A stretch of 64,000 bases of DNA, taken from Babylonia areolata (Eukaryota > Mollusca > Gastropoda > Neogastropoda > Buccinidae). The notes beneath the pieces were generated by a model, which searched no databases, was not told the DNA's origin, and was given only the letters and a program-made list of their open reading frames with translations. Both the position numbers and the translations under genes were made by a program. The stretch covers positions 10,958,214-11,022,213 of the forward strand of contig NC_134905.1 of assembly GCF_041734735.1 (NCBI RefSeq). The letters are read 5' to 3'. This document shows, piece after piece, positions 35,236 to 46,855 of this stretch (its first letter is position 1; the number at the start of each line of letters is the position of its first letter).

Positions 35236-36321
35236 GTTAGAGTGTGACTGATGGAAGATGCAGACTTCCTATATCACATGGACATGTCTGTAAATTTATG
35301 AGGACTCATGGAGATTGCTATAAAACGCTTCAGAATAAACCAAAAACAAAAAAAAACAAAAAAAAACCCAAACAAACAAAAAACAACAACAAAAACCGAC
35401 CTTTGATGCCGAAGTTGTTCAATAGCAGCCGAAAACTTCTAGACATTCCTCCGAGACATCGGAGAAAGAATTTTGCAAGCCATAGTGCATTTTCTTTCAA
35501 CAGAGAAGCACAAAAGAAAACTAGTTACACAAAATGCACACAGGGCATCAGAACAATGCAGATCAAAGACTCTCCAGTTGATTCTTCAACATTTACAATG
35601 CAGTCTGGGGCTTCTTCAACCTTTGATGGGAGATTTTCCTACTTGCTCTTTCTTTACGCCATTTCTTTTATCTTCTTTTACCATAACCAGGTTCACTTTA
35701 ACAGATACACAAAATAAATGTAAATGTGAAACCATGATATCCCAAACTGTCCACTAGTTAGTCAACCGCAAACAAGAGCACACTATAAAATTATCGCCTC
35801 GCCTCTATAAAATCATATTCTTGAAATATTACCTGTCTTAGAAATATTTGCTTTTCGTCAAAATCATGTTACATTTATAAACATCAGGTTGGCCTCACGA
35901 TGACCTCATAATTACCTTCAAGCAACTCGATCTGTGTCACTCCCAAATGGTCAACCAAACATACTGAAATAATTCCTAGAAGACCCCTGCAGGTCTCTGT
36001 ATAAAGATATTTTCGGAAAGAGTGATACTGAAGTGATTTCAATTCTGGATATTTGTTCGTATAGAAAAGACCCTATTGAAAAAGAAAACATACAATACGC
36101 GGTGGTTTCCTTTACATAAATATGAGTTAATGACGGTTTGAATAGCTTGTCTTAATTTCACTGATCGGGGCACAAGGGGTACAACTGAGTGCGTCCCAGT
36201 TTTTTTCTTGAGAACATGTAAAAATGAGTTCAGCAGACCCCAAAGAAAAATTTAAAACTAGTCTACATAATTCCTTGAGGGGGTGGGGTGCACGGTAAGC
36301 CCCTTGGCCTTGCGGACTATA

Positions 36322-36652
36322 CAACACTCACCATATGTATCATACATAACAATACATAAATAATCCGCATTTCATATCACAAAACTTAACACTAATATCA
36401 CATTGCTAAAGACCATATCACAATACTTAAAAACAAAATTAAATTCATAAAATCAAAACCGACCACATACATCACAAGATATCTAAATTCACAAATACTC
36501 AATCCCCCCACCCTACCCCTTTCCAGACAACACCTCAACAACACAGTTTACAAGTTAAAACAAGTCGCATACATTACAATGCCCAAATTATTTACAGTAC
36601 ACCCTCCAGTCCCCTTACAGAAAGCCCCAGCAACATACCCAAAACAAGTAAC

Positions 36653-36694
<42 letters not shown>

Positions 36695-37787
36695 CAGGAG
36701 AGAAAGCTTAGCTATGTGCGTCTTCAGATTCTTTATTGAAGTTCAAAACAGAAACACGGAGTTTTTCTCAGGAATAGAGTTGGGTGTTCTAGTCAGTGGC
36801 GCCAAAGACAGAGAAATATTTGTTGCCAAAGGTCTCAATTAAGGAAGTACTGCGACACTGTCAGCAGAGAGGAGTCATTATGTAAACATAAGTATCTGCA
36901 GGGTTTCTGAGGTAAAACGAAAGAGAGAGAGAGAGATAACAATGACGATGATTTATTCAAGAAAGAGGTACAACTCGATATGTATACAACAAACAGAATG
37001 CACCAAATTGCTTATAACCCGCACACATGTGATTTCCTCAACACGCCGAGATTTGTATTACGAAGTAGCCCTACACATTCTTTTTGAAGGACTTGTACAA
37101 ATACAAATCGCGATCTGGATGAGAGATGTCAATTCATATAATATACTTGGGTTGAAAATGAAAATACTTCATTCCAATCTGATTTGGAAAATATGTATCC
37201 AAACAGAATTACATACATCATACCATTGCAACTGAAATCACCGACCCTTTTCAATATTTTTTTATTTTATATAATTATACCCTTCCTCCCTGACCCGTTC
37301 AACAATTATTTGGACCCCACTGCTCAAAGCAGTATCCTACCCAGTTATGGGACCTATTTAAACGAAAGTATTCATGACCTTGCAATGTAGGCATTTGAGA
37401 AATGACATGATGCGTTTAACTGACTACTCCAATCAATAATAAGACAAAATACGATGCGAAATTACCCACACAAATCAACTCTTATTGTCTCCTTGTTTAC
37501 CTTAGCCTGATTTGTGTGGGCAAATACAGAAAGAGCGGCTCTCTGATTGCCGCAAACTTGTTCTTTTAGTATTACTTTTTGGACCTAGCAATACAAGAAA
37601 GTTCAGCGACTGAATCTGTCTGAAAATTGCGGTGTACAATAACCCTCAAAATAGAGTCGAAAACACTGAAAATGTATTACAACATCTACTAATGGTGTAC
37701 CGTTTCATCTATGCACGAAAATTGTCAAAATAAGTCCCTGTTTTCAATATATATATATATACATATACATACATACATATACATGTG

Positions 37788-37828
<41 letters not shown>

Positions 37829-38453
37829 CATACAAATGAACTTTGGTATCACTGATCATATCATAATAAGTCAAATTATAAAATTAAAATCATATATATG
37901 CTCACTGAAACTGCTCAAGCTGCTGTTGATAAGGCTTTAACAAGAAGAAAAAGATCGCATAACCCTGTATTTCCAACAAAGGAATTTTCCCCTTAGCAGT
38001 TAAACGTAGATTTAACCACCTACGCAAGGTCGCGCATCAAGATGGATACAACACAATTTCTTCTTTTTTTTTCATAGAAATTTTCAGTGTTTTTTTGTTG
38101 CCTAAAAGTGCAAAATGGTGCATGTGGACTTGTTAACTGGCCTGGATTTTCCAAAGGAGTAAACTTCAGTTGATTTTTTCAGATTATATTGTGTAACTAA
38201 GTCTGCGACATCACTTCCCAGCGGGAGTTAGGATTTCCTTCATTGCACTGCACTGCACTGTAACACATTGTCATTTTTGTATGCCTTTTTCAGTTTTTCA
38301 CCAGAATTATTAACATTTTTGTGGTTCTAAGGTAAGGTACTAATTGCTAATTATTTGGACGTCTGTTTTCATTGTTTGTTTTACTTACCAGATTGAGACA
38401 GTTGACTGAAAATCTCTTCTTACTTTTCATTTGTAATTTACCTTGCGATTATT
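36322..38453. other. non-coding stretch with microsatellites
   Basis: CA repeat 36656-36692, GA tract 36921-36936, TA/ATAC and AG tract 37748-37828. At about 36945 a reverse-oriented LINE-like end (AATAAATCATC on the - strand) is visible but nothing further can be read from it. No gene recognised. Confidence 0.4.
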
Positions 38454-38763
38454 ATGAATCGCAATCATACAAACTCCACCAAAAACGCCACAGCGAAAAC
38501 AGGTGACCAAAGCAAGAAAGTGAGCACAATGGATCTGTTTAGGGTGTGACGATGCCCTGGAAATGAGGTAACAAAGGCAACAGACTGCCATGGTTGTAAG
38601 AAATGGTGCCACTGCAGCTCTACTAAATTGATAGAAGCACAGGACAAGTGCTTGAGCAAAGGAGGAGACTTCGTGGTGCAGCTGTGCAACCAGGCAGAAA
38701 TGAAGTTACAACTAGAATGGAAAGTCAACTGGACATTGTACTGATAATGCTTGATAATCTGTC

Positions 38764-39348
38764 AGTTAGAATGGACAATCTTGAGGCAAAACATGAACCC
38801 TGCAGTGCAGTTAGAATGGACAATCTTGAGGCAAAACATGAACCTTGCAGTGCAGTTAGAATGGACAATCTTGAGGCAAAACATGAACCCTGCAGTGCAG
38901 TTAGAATGGACAATCTTGAGGCAAAACATGAACCTTGCAGTGCAGTTAGAATGGACAATCTTGAGGCAAAACATGAACCTTGCAGTGCAGTTAGATAAGA
39001 CAATCTTGAGGCAAAACATGAACCTTGCAGTGCAGTTAGATAAGACAATCTTGAGGCAAAACATGAACCTTGCAGTGCAGTTAGATAAGATAATCTTGAG
39101 GCAAAACATGAACCTTGCAGTGCAGTTAGATAAGACAATCTTGAGGCAAAACATGAACCTTGCAGTGCAGTTAGATAAGATAATCTTGAGGCAAAACATG
39201 AACCTTGCAGTGCAGTTAGATAAGACAATCTTGAGGCAAAACATGAACCTTGCAGTGCAGTTAGATAAGACAATCTTGAGGCAAAACATGAACCTTGCAG
39301 TGCAGTTAGATAAGACAATCTTGAGGCAAAACATGAACCTTGCAGTGA
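38764..39348. repeat. 45-bp minisatellite, 13 copies
   Basis: Unit GTTAGA(ATGG/TAAG)A(C/T)AATCTTGAGGCAA... of 45 bp, so each unit adds 15 codons in any frame. The first five units carry GAATGG and the remaining eight carry GATAAG; within the second block ACAATC and ATAATC alternate for several units, giving a 90-bp higher order. Open frames on both strands across this array are side effects of a stop-free unit. Confidence 0.95.
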
Positions 39349-39350
39349 AG

Positions 39351-39488
39351 AGTCCAAAACAAAACAAAAAAATTCATGTGATGGAAAGGATGGAGATACG
39401 CATACTGTCAATCTCAGTTAGTCCAAAACAAAACAAAAAAATTCATGTGATGGAAAGGATGGAGATACGCATACTGTCAATCTCAGTC
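39351..39488. repeat. 69-bp tandem duplication
   Basis: AGTCCAAAACAAAACAAAAA starts at 39351 and 39420; the copies are nearly identical over 69 bp (23 codons), so the reading frame is kept. Confidence 0.93.
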
Positions 39489-39790
39489 AAAGCAGGTAGA
39501 AATACAAACCCTTTATGGATGACAAGGAAAGTGGCTAAAAGTGTGACAAAGAAACACAAATTGTACGCAGATTTTTACAAACTGAACAAGGTCATGACTA
39601 TACAGAACTTCGACAACAACAAAATGGACAGAAAAAGTATGGATCAGCATAAATGGAATAGAAAACAAGAGAGGCAAGGCCTTCAAGACACTTGTGATAC
39701 ACTTAAAAAAAAAAATCTAATCGTTAAAATGTGTTCTGTATTTGTTATTATAAAGCTTCGCATTTAAAAAAAAGAAAAGAAAAAAAAGAA

Positions 39791-39864
39791 GTCCTAACCA
39801 GATTCGAACCCCGCGTGTTAAGAGTGAGAAGAAGCTGCCTTAGCCATTACACTATTGTGGCTCC
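39791..39864 (-). tRNA. tRNA-like pseudogene or SINE head
   Basis: On the - strand: GGAGCCACAATAGTGTAATG (A-box-like), GGGGTTCGAATCTGG (B box), then within 10 bases a T-rich run like a Pol III terminator. The acceptor and T stems do not pair well, so it is not a convincing functional tRNA; a tRNA-derived SINE head or pseudogene fits better. The anticodon is not assignable. Confidence 0.35.
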
Positions 39865-40907
39865 TTAACTGACGTTCTAAAATTTAACATTTGAACATAC
39901 TTTTTTAAAACTATGAAGTCGGAAAGCATTCACTGTGTGCCCATCAATCTCTGTATCATATCACTGTCAGACGCACATGTAGAGTAGCATACATGTATAA
40001 AAGCACAAATTACAACATTAATTATTGTAGCATGTTCATAGACATACTTTGCATCGCTAAGACCTTGTCACAAGCTAGATCACAGGTTAAGCAAGAAGAA
40101 AATAAAAAACCTAAAACATGAAAACTAACTAATGATGATTTACTGTATTATAGGATAGACAAGAATTCCCATGCACAGGCCAGAAACATATACAGGCCAG
40201 TCACAAATGGGTTTTTCTATTGTTTTGTGCTTCTCTGGGTCCTCCCCAGCACCTACGGGTGTTTTTCTTTCTTCTTTGCATGAACTAGGCTGACCCTGGA
40301 GAAAGGTCCAGTGACGGTGAGGAAAGACCCACTGACCACAGGGAAAGTCCTGTTGACAGTGGGAAAGACTACAACTTGGGATTCTCTCTTGAGGACACAC
40401 AAGACCGTATGGCTGTGTCTGGAGTGGCACTGTCTTCATGTGTTTGCGGGCATGGGCAGTTTGGTCTGTGGGGTGTGCTCTGCAGCTGGAGGGTGGTGTC
40501 TTTTGCTGGTGGGCTCTGCATTCATGAAATACTGGCTGGTACACCCATGGGGATACTTCTTTTAAGGCTGTCGCGAGTTGCATCCTGCAGTCTCTTTTGC
40601 CTCTGTTCAGGAGCAGTTATGTCCCTTGAATTCTTAATGGAGTGTCCGTGTGTGCCTGCACCCATCATGAACACAGCGCAGGCCTCCAAGGGTGGTGCAG
40701 GATTGTTCCAAGGGCGGGTGGAGACAGTGCTTCTCTGGGTCCTCCCCAGCACCTATGGGTGTTTCTCTTTCTTCTAGAGGCCAATCACAAAGGATTTTTC
40801 TATTGTTTCATTTACAATAGTTATAAGAAGATAAAAGAAAAAGATAAGAAGAAGAAATAACATGAAGACAGTGCAGCGATACGTAGCGAGACGTCAGCCT
40901 CTGGGAC

Positions 40908-40947
<40 letters not shown>

Positions 40948-41469
40948 TTGCGAAACAGCACGAGAGAAAGAGAGCAGGCGCCAGCCAGCGACCAGCCAGG
41001 TAGAAAAGTGACACTTGATCAACCACTCTGTCTCTTTATGCAAGTTAAGCGGACTGCAAAGACAATCGCGTGTGCTACGAAGCTGACTGGCTCAAATCAG
41101 GCTAAATCTGATAAGAACTGTGTTTCTTTCTGGGTGTTTAGTGATAGATTTCTAAAGGATTCCTGAACTGATTTACGTCGGATAGGTTGCAAAAGAAAGA
41201 GCTCAACGCCTACTTTCTAATGAGTATAAAATGAAGTGTTGATTATTTAAGATGAATTTATAATCTTAATTTAAGTCACCTGAAAAGGGTCAGTTTTAGC
41301 GAGCTCATCGCGGAAATTTATAAACTGCGTTAAATCAATTTAATGTAGGCAAACATAAATGAAACAGATTTAAAGATGGAATTGCGACGATTCTGACAGA
41401 ATATAGTACTTGTAGTTTACTGATCCGACAATAGAGATATTGATTAAATACACTGCGTCAGAAACACAG
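39865..41469. other. non-coding stretch with permuted duplicate blocks
   Basis: Contains the duplicated blocks described separately (40195-40276 and 40733-40812), a loose 20-22-bp repeat at about 40300-40370 and a CA tract at 40910-40942. A 147-codon - strand frame (40583-40140) crosses the repeats and has no recognisable domain. Confidence 0.4.
40195..40812. repeat. direct repeat pair in swapped order
   Basis: Block X (GGCCA(G/A)TCACAAA then TTTTTCTATTGTTT) and block Y (GCTTCTCTGGGTCCTCCCCA then GCACCTA(C/T)GGGTGTTT) occur as X-Y at 40195-40276 and as Y-X at 40733-40812, both in the same orientation, with 456 bp between. Confidence 0.85.
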
Positions 41470-41544
41470 ATGTCAGCTCACCCAATGGCGTACAGCGATG
41501 CTGGTTATGGAGTGGTTGTCGTTAAACGAGGAGGACAAAATGAT
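41470..41544 (+). CDS. exon-like ORF, possible first coding exon, unrecognised
   Basis: ATG at 41470 followed by 25 codons (MSAHPMAYSDAGYGVVVVKR then GGQND) to a consensus donor GTAAGT at 41545. The GC content is higher than the flanks. No downstream exon was found before the LINE cluster, and the sequence is not from a family I recognise. It could be the 5' end of a host gene running to the right beyond the transposons. Confidence 0.3.
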
Positions 41545-41859
41545 GTAAGTTTAGCGTCAGTTGAAATCTTTAGACTGACGAACGATTAGACTGAAATTGA
41601 GCATGCTTCTAACTGATTAAAGTGTGTGTGTAAGCACAACAAATATAATATTGCAGTGAACGACACAGAGACTTGATTTAATAGATGATTAGGGAATAAT
41701 TTTGGATATATTTTGCTGTGGATCTTTATCCTGTCCTGAGGATATTTTGAAGGATCAAAATCCTGTCGGATCAAAATCCTGTGGACGACGCCACTTTTGT
41801 AGCCGAGTGGACCGCACAAAAGTATTAATAATTATGATGACTGATTTGGATCAAAGAAT

Positions 41860-42180
41860 TAGTATTTTAATGTGGACAAATGTAAAATGATGCATGTTGG
41901 CAGAAGAAATCCAAACAAAACATATACTATGCAACTGAATAATACTACAAACATAGTAAGACCATGTGAAAATGACAGAAATCTTTTATTTGACCTACAC
42001 ATTCATAGCTGCACAAATAAAGCAAATCAAATGATTGAAATAATCAAAAGAACTTTTACTTATCGTGACCGTGATATTTTTTGTAAAACTACATAAAAGT
42101 CTTGTGCAACCTCACTTGTAGTGTGGAAACACTGTGTGCTGGCCTTATCTGAAACGTCTCTCTACTGCAACTGAGAGGGT
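41860..42180 (+). mobile_element. Jockey/CR1-type LINE fragment (RT thumb region)
   Basis: Reads FNVDKCKMMHVGRRNPNK, then TNKANQMIEIIKRTFTYRDR, and in a shifted frame a VRPHLEYGNTVW-like segment and KRLSTATERVQ. This corresponds to the region just after the RT catalytic motif. It joins directly to the next LINE fragment through a duplicated junction. Confidence 0.65.
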
Positions 42181-42265
42181 GCAGACAGTCTTTTTCTCCT
42201 ATACATAAACGTCTCTCTATTGCAACTGAGAGGGTGCACAGAGTCTTTTTCTCCTATACATAAAC
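42152..42265. repeat. 55-bp tandem duplication at a LINE-LINE junction
   Basis: AAACGTCTCTCTA(C/T)TGCAA at 42152 and 42207; each unit runs through GAGAGGGTGCA and TCTTTTTCTCCTATACATAA. The unit contains the end of one LINE and the start of the next. Confidence 0.92.
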
Positions 42266-42269
42266 CACC

Positions 42270-43345
42270 TTCCTGATGGCATCAAGTTGAGAATCCGCCT
42301 ATTTGCCGACGACACCATGTGCAGCAAGACCATCACGAAGAAAAAAGACAAGCGAGTGCTGCAAGAAGACCTGCACTCCCTTGCCACCTGGGAGGAGAAG
42401 TGGTCCATGGAGTTCCATCCGCAGAAATGCTCAACGCTGAGAGTCTCTCAGAAGCGGAACAAGATTGCCCCTGTGTATGAGCTACATGGACAACACCTGG
42501 AGAATGTCAACACCACTAAATACCTTGGTGTCAACATCCAGGACAACATGCAGTGGGAATCTCACACTGACTCCATCACAAAGAAAGCCAGCAAGACCCT
42601 AGGCTTCGTCCGGCGCAACCTCAAGATCGGCAACAAGAAGGCCAAGGAAACTGTGTACAAAGCCCTTGTTCGCCCGCTTCTTGAATACGCAGCCACTGTC
42701 TGGGATCCCTACACTGCAAACGAGATTGAGGCCCTCGAGAAGATCCAACGAAGAGCAGCAAGATGGGTCTCAAATCGCCAACGCCAAACATCATGCATGA
42801 ACTCCATCCTTGACTCTCTCAACTGGCCTTCCCTGCAACAGCGTCGTAAGAAAGCTGGCTTGGAGATGTTTTACAAATTCCATCACGGTCTCATCTCCAT
42901 TGACTCCACATACCTGCCCAAACCATCCGACAGCAGGCTCAGCTCCAGGACAAACAACGACCTGAGCTACGACATCCCCACCTGCACGACATGGTACAGG
43001 CAAATGATGTTCTTCCTGAGGACCATACCAGAATAGAACAAGTTGCCTCAGGAGGTTGTGACGGCTGAGTCACTGGACTGCTTCAAGTCCAGGCTGGCCT
43101 CCCATCTTTAGAACCTGGAACAACTCCCGCCTCCCCATCACCCCCAACCCTCCCCCTTACCCTCCTCCTGACCACCGTTCCCCACAATCTCCCACCCCCC
43201 CTCCTGCCACCATTCCCAGTTACTTTACTTACCCCTGTCCTCCCCATCCACGGCTGCTGCAGAGGCTTGGCATCATGTCGGTGCACGCTGAATGTGCACT
43301 GGCTGGCCGGGCCACCAAAAAAAAATTTTTTTTTTTTTTTAAATC
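42270..43345 (+). mobile_element. Jockey/CR1-type LINE fragment (RT C-terminal half)
   Basis: A frame open from 42287 to 43036 (249 aa) carries the RT catalytic motif FADDT (about residue 6), then KYLGVNIQDNMQWESHTDSI, VRPLLEYAATVWDPY, IQRRAARWVSN and LGWPSLQQRRKKAGL-like text (LNWPSLQQRRKKAGLEMFYK). A TAG replaces the expected Trp codon of PEWNKLP; reading then continues to FKSRLASHL at about 43110. The 3' UTR is C-rich and ends GGCTGGCCGGGCCACC with an A run at 43316. Upstream RT motifs are missing. Confidence 0.75.
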
Positions 43346-44279
43346 TCACAACAGCGCAATCTTCGGCAATCTCCCCAAACTACGACAGAATCATCAGTAG
43401 AATGATGTTGGTCGTATAAAGGAAGAAGAAGAAAACAACTGTACATGAAGCGCCGAACCTTGACCGAAATTTCTACCAAAATATGTTATAAAACAAAGTC
43501 TGGGAGAAGGGACGTTTAAATGTTACAAGCTTACTTTGTCCCCATCCTACTCCTCCTCCTTTGTGTCAGGTCAGGTCATTACATCTGCTACTGATAACCT
43601 GTAATCCAGTACAACCTGTTCAGGGTCGGGTTGCCGGCGACTAAACCGGCACTCCCACCGCTCCCTTCCGGGACTGGTGAGGCAGGTGGCTAGACACCCT
43701 TATGGAGATCCATAAAAGGGCGTCGGCTCAGGAGAGCCACCGACGGCCATCTAGCTCCACCATGCTGTGTGCATGCCACACGCAGTTGGCCCCCGGGGTG
43801 TGTCTACCCATGCATGCGAAGTCTGGATCCGGCAGAATCTGCCTATCGGTTCAACGGAAAGGAAGGCGGTTACAGCAACACACTGTGGAGTGCAGAGAGC
43901 AAGATGAGACACCGAAAGGATATCTTGGTCATCCACTGCATCTGTGCTCATCCTCCAGTCGTCTCGACTTAGTCTTGCCACTGGAAATTGGTGGACCCGG
44001 ACGAGAGAGTGAGGTCGACGTTGTGCAACTCCTCTTCACTTTAAACAAACTCATCGCGCAAGTCATCAGTCATCCTTAATGAACTTTCATCCTTCATCAT
44101 TTCATCACCCCCAAGTCCTGTGGCGACAGGCGAGCGACGAAACGACAGGTGTGGGTACACTGGCAGTCGCAGCCACAGACCTGCACGCAGGCGGCTCAGG
44201 CCATAGGGTCGTTCTTCGTCGACAGGAGCAGCGATGGAGCTCGGCAGCCGTCTGAGCGTCTGAGCAGTCCTCTTTAGGA

Positions 44280-45452
44280 ATGCACTGCTCACCTCCCTGG
44301 CATGGGGAAGGGGCTAGAAAAGGTGCCCTAAAAATTGCCTGCTCCATGTCACCCTGGCCAGCATACCACGGCTGGCGGGGACCCTACATCAGCGGTCGAA
44401 ACAAACAGAAAGAAAAGAAAAAAACAAGGATCATTCCTCTCACCATTGGTGCTTGGAACATAAGGACTCTCCTGGACAGAGATAACGCGGACAGACCCCA
44501 AAGGAGAACGGCACTAGTTGCATCCGAACTCGCCAGATACAACATTGACATCGCAGCCTTGAGTGAGACTCAGCTTGCAGGCGAAGGCGAGCTCTGTGAA
44601 CGGGGATCTGGTTACACCTTCTTCTGGAGTGGACGAGGAAGCGAAGAGCGACGTGAGGCTGGCGTTGGTTTTGCAGTAAAAACAGCACTTGTCAGCAAGC
44701 TAGCTGGAATGCCAAAGGGAGTCAACAATAGGCTTATGACCATGAAACTCCCACTGGCATCTGGCCAGAAGGACCTTCACTCTGTCATTGCTGCTATCCC
44801 TAAAGCAGACAAGCTCATCATTCTTGGGGACTTCAATGCTAGAATTGGCTCTGACTACATCTCCTGGGATGGAGTGATTGGAAAGCACGGTGTGGGCCAC
44901 TGCAACCCAAATGGATTGCTTTTGCTTCAGACCTGTGCAGAGCACGAACTGCTGATAACCAACACAGTTTTCTGCCTCCCTGCCCGTAACAGGACGTCAT
45001 GGATGCACCCTCGCTCAAAGCATTGGCATCTCATCGATTATGTCATCGTCAGGAAAAGGGATAGGCAAGATGTACGTGTAACAAAGACCATGTGCGGCGC
45101 CGAGTGTTGGACAGACCATCGCCTTGTAGTCTCGAAGCTGAATATTCGAATCCAGCCCAAGAGACGCCCCCAAGGCCAGAAGGCTCCAAAACGGCTCAAC
45201 ATCGCTAAGCTGAAAAACATCACCATCAAACAGTCCTTTGTGGAGCTGATGGAAGATCGTCTGGAATCCACCTCTCTGGACAACCAGAATGTGGAGTCTG
45301 ACTGGAGGACCCTGTGTGAGCTGATCTATAGTACAGCTTCAGAGACCCTGGGACCCATGACCAGAAAGCACAAAGACTGGTTTGATGAAAACTGTGATGA
45401 AATCAAGCAGCTTCTGGATGAGAAACGCCATCTGCATCAAGCCTACCTTTGA
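44280..45452 (+). pseudogene. LINE AP endonuclease domain
   Basis: Reads IGAWNIRTLLDRDNADRPQR, IDIAALSETQLAGEGEL (catalytic Glu of SET-E context), then KLIILGDFNARIG, HPRSKHWHLIDYVIVR and TDHRLVVSKLN (catalytic His near WTDHR). About 30 residues expected between LPLASGQK and LHSVIAAIPKADK, the region normally holding SAYAPTMT, are absent, so the enzyme should be inactive. The frame stops at 45450 just after HLHQAYL and reading resumes in another frame at about 45470. Confidence 0.8.
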
Positions 45453-45526
45453 GCAACCCAAAGTCCACATAAAAAAAGGATGCGTACAATGCCATCCGCA
45501 GGACTGTTCAGCAAAAGTTACGTCAG

Positions 45527-46855
45527 ATGCAGGATAAGTGGCTGAGTGACAAAGCTGATGAGATCCAGGGATATGCTGACAGGCACGATATGAAGAGGTT
45601 CTATGATGCCTTAAAAGAAGTCCATGGCCCCACATCCTCAGGATCATCCCCCCTCCTCAGTGCAGATGGGAATACCTTGATCACCGAGAAGGAGAAAATT
45701 CTCGAACGCTGGGCTGAGCACTTCAACAGTGTCTTAAATCGCCCTTCCTCCATAAATGATGAAGCCATAGACCGTCTCCCACAAGTCCCCATCAACGAAG
45801 CACTGGACGATCCGCCAACACTTCTTGAGACCCAGAAAGCAATCCGTCTGCTATCCAGTGGCAAAGCACCTGGCTCAGACTCCATACCAGCAGAGGTCTA
45901 CAAGGATGGAGGCACTGTGCTGACTGAGAAGCTCCATCAGCTGTACTCACTCATGTGGAAAGAAGAGACGATCCCCCAGGATTTCAAAGATGCATCTATT
46001 ATTCACTTGTACAAGCGAAAGGGTAACCGGCAAGCCTGTGATAACCATCGGGGCATTTCCTTGCTCTCCATCGCAGGCAAGATACTTGCCAGGATCCTAC
46101 TAAACTGCCTCACAGCACACCTTGACCAAGGTCATTTGCCTGAGAGCCAATGTGGATTCCGGAAAGAGCGCGAAACCACCGACATGGTGTTTGCTGCAAG
46201 GCAGCTGCAAGAGAAATGTCAGGAGCAAAATGCTGATCTGTTCTCCACCTATGTCGACCTCACTAAGGCCTTCAACACCGTGAGTAGAGAGGGACTGTGG
46301 AAGATCATGGCCAAGTACCCTCGGAAATTTATTTCCTTGGTCAGCCAATTCCATGAAGGCATGCAGGCTCGAGTCCAGGACAATGGCGAAACATCTGCTG
46401 CTTTTGCTGTCACAAATGGTGTCAAGCAAGGCTGCGTCCTGGCTCCAACGCTGTTCAGCTTCATGTTCTCTGCAATGCTTACTGATGCCTTCAGAGATGG
46501 CAATGTTGGAATCGGCCTAAAGTACCGAACAGATGGCAAGTTGTTTAACCTCAGAAGGCTTCAAGCAAAAACGAAGGTCATGACAGACATCATCCGAGAC
46601 TTTTTGTTTGCTGATGATTGTGCCCTCAACGCTGGATCTGAAGCTGAAATGCAACTCAGCGTCGACAAGTTTGCCAATGCCAGCAGGAACTTCGGCCTTA
46701 CCATCAGCACGAGGAAAACTGAAGTTCTCCATCAGCCAGCCCCAGGGAAACCCTACGTTGAGCCCAACATCAGTCAAAGGTCAGAGACTCAGTGCGGTGG
46801 AGCGGTTCACATACCTTGGCAGCACACTGTCACGAAATGTGACCATCGACGATGA
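45527..46855 (+). pseudogene. LINE reverse transcriptase domain
   Basis: RT motifs in order: SSGKAPGSDSIPAEVYKDGG, IHLYKRKGNRQACDNHRGIS, ESQCGFRKERETTDMVFAAR, motif A YVDLTKAFNTVS (catalytic Asp kept; the second Asp of KAFD is Asn), NGVKQGCVLAPTLFSFMF and motif C DFLFADDCALNA. The frame is lost near 46780; the following segment ERFTYLGSTLSRNVTIDDEV reads in the +1 neighbour. The length from SSGKAP to FADD is normal for the family. Confidence 0.85.

Larger units (their letters stand above)
32646..36321. mobile_element. large foldback element with diverged inverted arms
   Basis: The left arm runs from about 32646 to 33815 and the right arm from 36321 back to about 35550. Both begin GTCC(A/G)CAAGGCC inside TATA and share TTTTTACATGTTC, AAAGGAAACCACC, TTTTCTTTTTCAATAGGGTC, CCTGCAGGGGTCTTCTAG, CAGTATGTTTGG, TAGTGGACAGTTTGGGATAT and TCTCCCATCAAAGGTTGA. 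Identity is roughly 75-80 percent by eye. The left arm has about 310 extra bases near 33125-33440. The loop holds a LINE insertion (33853-35222). Possible TSD TATA. No transposase seen. It resembles a long-TIR foldback transposon or an old inverted duplication. Confidence 0.7.
38454..39770 (+). mobile_element. CR1-like LINE remnant: ORF1 with PHD-like finger and expanded minisatellite
   Basis: ATG at 38454. A Cys/His-rich PHD-type region follows at about 38560-38690 (ATDCHGCKKWCHCSS ... VVQLCNQ), as is known for ORF1 of some CR1-like LINEs. The coiled-coil part that normally follows is expanded into 13 copies of a 45-bp unit (38764-39348). After a 69-bp duplication, the text reads WMTRKVAKSVTKKHKLYADF, a segment that in CR1/L2 ORF2 lies between endonuclease and RT. 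The endonuclease is therefore missing and the element is dead. It has several stops and frame changes between parts. Confidence 0.6.

Noticed and set aside
28011-36321. Assembly artefact (collapsed palindromes)
   Set aside because: Arms differ by about a fifth with many indels, which an assembly error would not produce.
38725-39411. 228-codon and 201-codon open frames on the - strand
   Set aside because: They exist only because the 45-bp repeat unit has no stop codon in those frames; the + strand relation to CR1-like ORF1 explains the sequence.
39791-39864. Functional tRNA gene
   Set aside because: The B box is good but acceptor and T stems do not pair; kept only as a tRNA-like pseudogene or SINE head.
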